DNA of 5,941 nucleotides from assembly GCA_038063315.1 (NCBI GenBank), contig JBBTVI010000034.1, forward strand, positions 1-5,941, given 5' to 3'. A program made the translations under genes and the position numbers. Each line of letters starts with the position of its first letter. Within the stretch, counting starts at the first letter, position 1. This DNA is from JBBTVI01 sp038063315 (GTDB taxonomy: Bacteria; Patescibacteriota; Minisyncoccia; Sungbacterales; HO2-52-23). Below are positions 4,324 to 5,941 of the stretch, piece by piece. Below the pieces are notes generated by a model. It searched no databases. It worked only from the letters and a program-made list of their open reading frames with translations, and had not been told where the DNA came from.

Positions 4324-5820
4324 ATGGCACGCGAAGGAAAATTGCACGCGGCAAAGTACGCCCCCCCGCCGCCGGAACTCCCGATTTATCAGCAGTTGGA
4401 TCCGGAGATCGTCAGTTTCATCGGCCGGACGAATTACGAGGCGCCGCTGGAGACCAAAAAATTCGTCTTCGGCATCAAGCGGCTTGATCGGCGCCGCCAC
4501 GTCTACGTGCTCGGACGATCCGGCGTGGGCAAATCCAAGCTCCTGGAACTCCTGATCCGCCAGGACATCGGCTACGGCTACGGCTGCTGCGTGATTGATC
4601 CGCACGGCGACGTCATCGAGTCGCTGCTTGATTTCATTCCCGAAGAACGGATCCACGACGTCGTGGTGATTGATCCGTCCGATACCGGGTGGCCCATTTC
4701 GTTCAATCCCTTGCAGAAGGTGCCGCCGGAGCAAAAGCATATGATGGCGCAGGGATTGATCGAGGTGATGGAAAAGCAATTTGGGGCGAATTGGACTCCG
4801 CGTCTCGAGCACGTGTTTCGTTTTTCGGTGCTCGCGCTGCTCGATTATCCAGAGGCGACGTTTCGCGGGATGATCCAGCTTCTGACGGACCGCGGGTACC
4901 GGCAGCGCGTAGTGGAATACATCGAGGACGACATGGTGCGCCGGTTCTTTGCCGTGGAATTTGCCGAGTGGTCCGAGAAATTCGATACGGACGCGATTAT
5001 CCCGCTGGTGAACAAGCTCGGGCAGTTTCTTTCCATGCCCATGCTTCGCAATATTTTTGCGCAGAAAGAAAACAAGATTGATTTTGAGGAGATCATGATG
5101 CAGGGCAAAATTCTCCTGATCAATTTGTCCAAAGGGAAAATCGGCGAAGAAAACTCCAGTTTTTTCGGGTCTATGTTTGTCACAAAAATCAAGCAGGCGG
5201 GGATGGCGCGCGCGGCGCTCGCCGAGGCGGAGCGCGAGGATTTTTATCTGTACGCGGACGAGTTTCAGAATCTTGCGACTGCGACATTCATGGATCTTTT
5301 TTCGGAATCGCGCAAATACGGTTTGTGCCTGACGGTGTCAAATCAGTACATCGGGCAGCTGATTCCGTCGGTCCTTGCCGCGGTGCTCGGCAATGTCGCG
5401 CATATCATTGTTTTTCGTGTCGGCGGCTCAGACGCCGTGCAGCTCGAAAATGAAATGGCGCCGGTTTTTAAGGCAAAGGATATGATCAATCTCGGCATGC
5501 AGGAGTTTTATATAAAGGAAACGATTGACGGGGAGACGTACGATCCGTTCTCGGCTCAGACCCTGATGGTTCTCCCGCCGCCGCATCCGTCATGCAAGGA
5601 GGAGATTATCGCCGCATCGCGGAAAAAATATGCGATGCAGGCGGGCGATGTTGCGCGGATGCTTAAGGAAGAAGAGGAGCGCGCGCGCTTCGGGAGCGGA
5701 GGGCCGCGCCCTTCCGAATCTAGCGGCAAAGGAGGGCCGTCTCCGGTAGCGGATCACTCTCCTGTCTCAGCGCCTGCGGTCGGTGGTACCTCGGCGGAGC
5801 AGCCGGAACCGTTGATCTGA
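4324..5820 (+). CDS. VirD4/TraG-HerA-like ATPase (type IV coupling protein-like), soluble form
   Basis: A 498-residue P-loop ATPase of the FtsK-HerA superfamily. Walker A is GRSGVGKS (64-71), followed by VIDPHGD (90-96), which is typical of this group. Walker B is FYLYADEFQNL (307-317) with D312 and E313. A sensor-like LTVSNQYIGQL stretch lies at 336-346. Residues 158-185 (TPRLEHVFRFSVLALLD) also fit the VirD4/TraG group. Such proteins are hexameric motors that pump DNA or bring substrates to a type IV secretion channel. Unlike VirD4 it has no N-terminal membrane helices, so it would act in the cytoplasm or dock on a membrane partner. The tail from about 457 is rich in Gly, Pro and Ser and likely disordered. 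No relaxase, VirB4 or pilus gene is visible, so its substrate is unknown. It is transcribed away from the translation genes. No Shine-Dalgarno sequence or terminator is apparent. Confidence 0.88.
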   Translation: MAREGKLHAAKYAPPPPELPIYQQLDPEIVSFIGRTNYEAPLETKKFVFGIKRLDRRRHVYVLGRSGVGKSKLLELLIRQDIGYGYGCCVIDPHGDVIESLLDFIPEERIHDVVVIDPSDTGWPISFNPLQKVPPEQKHMMAQGLIEVMEKQFGANWTPRLEHVFRFSVLALLDYPEATFRGMIQLLTDRGYRQRVVEYIEDDMVRRFFAVEFAEWSEKFDTDAIIPLVNKLGQFLSMPMLRNIFAQKENKIDFEEIMMQGKILLINLSKGKIGEENSSFFGSMFVTKIKQAGMARAALAEAEREDFYLYADEFQNLATATFMDLFSESRKYGLCLTVSNQYIGQLIPSVLAAVLGNVAHIIVFRVGGSDAVQLENEMAPVFKAKDMINLGMQEFYIKETIDGETYDPFSAQTLMVLPPPHPSCKEEIIAASRKKYAMQAGDVARMLKEEEERARFGSGGPRPSESSGKGGPSPVADHSPVSAPAVGGTSAEQPEPLI

Positions 5821-5862
5821 AAAGAGTAAGGAGTAAAGTGTAATGAAAAATCCATCCTTTCC

Positions 5863-5941
5863 GTCATTGCGAGCGACCCCGACGGCGTCGAGGGGGCGCG
5901 CGGCAATCCATTTCGATCGTCATCGCGAGGAGCAGCAGCGA
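5863..5941. repeat. Dispersed repeat, left part of a composite element, cut by the window end
   Basis: Bases 5863-5941 align without gaps to 3935-4013, with most differences in the CGAGTCTG-like middle of the first unit. Both run CGTCATTGCGAGCGAC to GCAATCCATTTCGA and then GCGAGGAGCAGCAGCG. The inverted right-hand unit would lie beyond the window. Upstream, 5825-5845 holds three 7-bp units (GAGTAAG, GAGTAAA, GTGTAAT). Confidence 0.88.

Noticed and set aside
4231..4812. A 193-codon minus-strand frame overlapping the start of the ATPase gene.
   Set aside because: It is antisense to the Walker A region of a well-supported gene and shows no family motif.

Overview
The window looks like a chromosomal piece of a Patescibacteria (candidate phyla radiation) type genome. 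This is an inference. It rests on the very short IF-2, the DUF4446-infB-rbfA gene order without nusA, a lone soluble VirD4/TraG-like ATPase, the absence of Shine-Dalgarno sequences before all five genes, and the dense intergenic palindromic repeats. No taxonomic search was possible.

Layout. Positions 1-156 hold the end of a dispersed repeat. From 157 to about 1093 (minus strand) lies a tRNA cluster followed by a small membrane-anchored methyltransferase. In transcription order it has a broken tRNA-Cys, an intact tRNA-Cys nested inside it, tRNA-Leu(TAA), and a FAM173-like SAM methyltransferase. Positions 1083-1222 are a 140-bp MITE-like element with terminal inverted repeats and a perfect internal palindrome. 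From 1257 to 3891 (minus strand) lies a translation gene set: a DUF4446 membrane protein, infB and rbfA. Its two junctions each carry inverted arrays of a degenerate 7-bp repeat. Positions 3892-4323 are a divergent intergenic region packed with two more repeat elements. From 4324 to 5820 (plus strand) is an HerA/VirD4-like ATPase. The window closes inside another copy of the dispersed repeat seen at 3935.

IF-2, RbfA and the tRNAs all serve translation: initiator tRNA delivery, 30S maturation, and Cys and Leu decoding. The methyltransferase has the membrane anchor and motif order of a family that methylates lysines of membrane proteins. The ATPase is probably part of a DNA or protein transfer machine encoded elsewhere.

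The most striking observation is the nested tRNA-Cys. A complete tRNA-Cys gene, bounded by a 16-bp inverted repeat, interrupts a second tRNA-Cys exactly after the first anticodon base. That second gene is also split in its T-loop by a 44-bp palindromic insert. Removing both inserts leaves a 76-nt tRNA-sized molecule with a perfectly pairing acceptor stem. Also notable are the two 140-bp elements built on the same plan, and a heptamer repeat family whose units resemble -10 boxes and sit before nearly every gene.
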